Of a stretch of 12,080 nt of DNA, positions 11,895 through 12,080 are shown piece after piece. Under the pieces are notes generated by a model. That model saw only the letters and a list, made by a program, of their open reading frames with translations, made no database searches and was not told where the DNA came from. The position numbers and the translations under genes were made by a program. The stretch is from Chloroflexota bacterium. GTDB lineage: Bacteria > Chloroflexota > Anaerolineae > Anaerolineales > UBA11858. The stretch is from NCBI GenBank assembly GCA_030666985.1, contig DAOUWT010000058.1, positions 1 to 12,080 of the forward strand, in the 5' to 3' direction. Every line of letters starts with the position of its first letter. The first letter of the stretch is position 1.

Positions 11895-12080
11895 CTAGCT
11901 ACCTGACAGTTTGAAAATTAGAGGTGATAATAGAACGCAGATGACACAGATTAGGCAGATTTACGCGGATGAAACCATTTTTAAAGTTTTTAATCCGCGC
12001 TTATCCGCCGCATCCGCAACGCCAATGTATTTCTGGCGCATCTGCGTTCTATGTTTTTTACTTTTACCAAAGTGTCCAGT
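11895..12080. mobile_element. Fold-back MITE starting with CTAG, copy 2 (runs off the window)
   Basis: CTAGCTACCTGACAGTTT (11895-11912) matches the inverted right end of copy 1 exactly. A perfect 12-bp inner inverted repeat is AGAACGCAGATG (11932-11943) / CATCTGCGTTCT (12039-12050). The last bases AAAGTGTCCAGT resemble the start of the opposite end (AAACTGTCAGGTAG), so the right end and its CTAG should lie just outside the window. Confidence 0.65.

Noticed and set aside
1..12080. CRISPR arrays, tRNA and rRNA genes
   Set aside because: No regularly spaced direct repeats of 24-40 bp, no cloverleaf-like segments with a TTCRANNC arm and no rRNA-like stretches were seen by eye; the repeats present are palindromic and irregularly placed.

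Overview
The window looks like chromosome of a free-living bacterium with moderate G+C. The content and style (rpsO then pnp, a lone groES next to trxB, a DUF1385 membrane protein, soluble GAF histidine kinase, VapC module, very many palindromic intergenic repeats) would suit a Chloroflexota (Anaerolineae-like) genome. That placement is an impression from protein flavour and repeat style; no rRNA or other marker proves it.

Layout. 1-3520: rpsO (ribosomal protein S15) with a clear promoter and terminator, then about 700 bp packed with palindromic repeats, then pnp (polynucleotide phosphorylase) and its terminator. 3521-5370: a repeat-filled gap, then groES and trxB as a two-gene unit ending in a strong hairpin terminator. 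5460-8481, minus strand: a small glutaredoxin-like protein, a vapC toxin with its overlapping antitoxin, a DUF1385 membrane protein and a regulator with two XRE helix-turn-helix domains. 8905-10837, minus strand: an OmpR-type response regulator preceded by its soluble GAF-HisKA-HATPase kinase. 11082-11522, plus strand: a stand-alone receiver protein diverging from the kinase. 11523-12080: repeats only.

How the genes fit together. S15 and PNPase belong to ribosome and RNA-decay housekeeping. GroES, thioredoxin reductase and the glutaredoxin-like protein point to protein folding and thiol redox control. The kinase and response regulator form a cytoplasmic two-component pair, and the divergent receiver may share its signal. 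The VapBC module is an accessory addiction locus.

The most striking content is between the genes. At least four families of short non-autonomous transposon-like elements (MITEs) can be delimited from the bases alone: an IS66-like pair (exact 8-bp target duplications), a GTATCTTCTC-ended pair (8-bp duplications), an ISL3-like element (exact 8-bp duplication) and a CTAG-flanked fold-back pair. Two of them sit side by side and use the same 8-bp target. Several share palindromic cores of the form AGACC-N5-GGTTT, and in one family the core loop is flipped relative to the ends. Heptamer strings (ACGTGAA type) and a dispersed G-rich repeat fill much of the rest. No transposase gene is present, so the mobilising enzymes must lie elsewhere or be lost.
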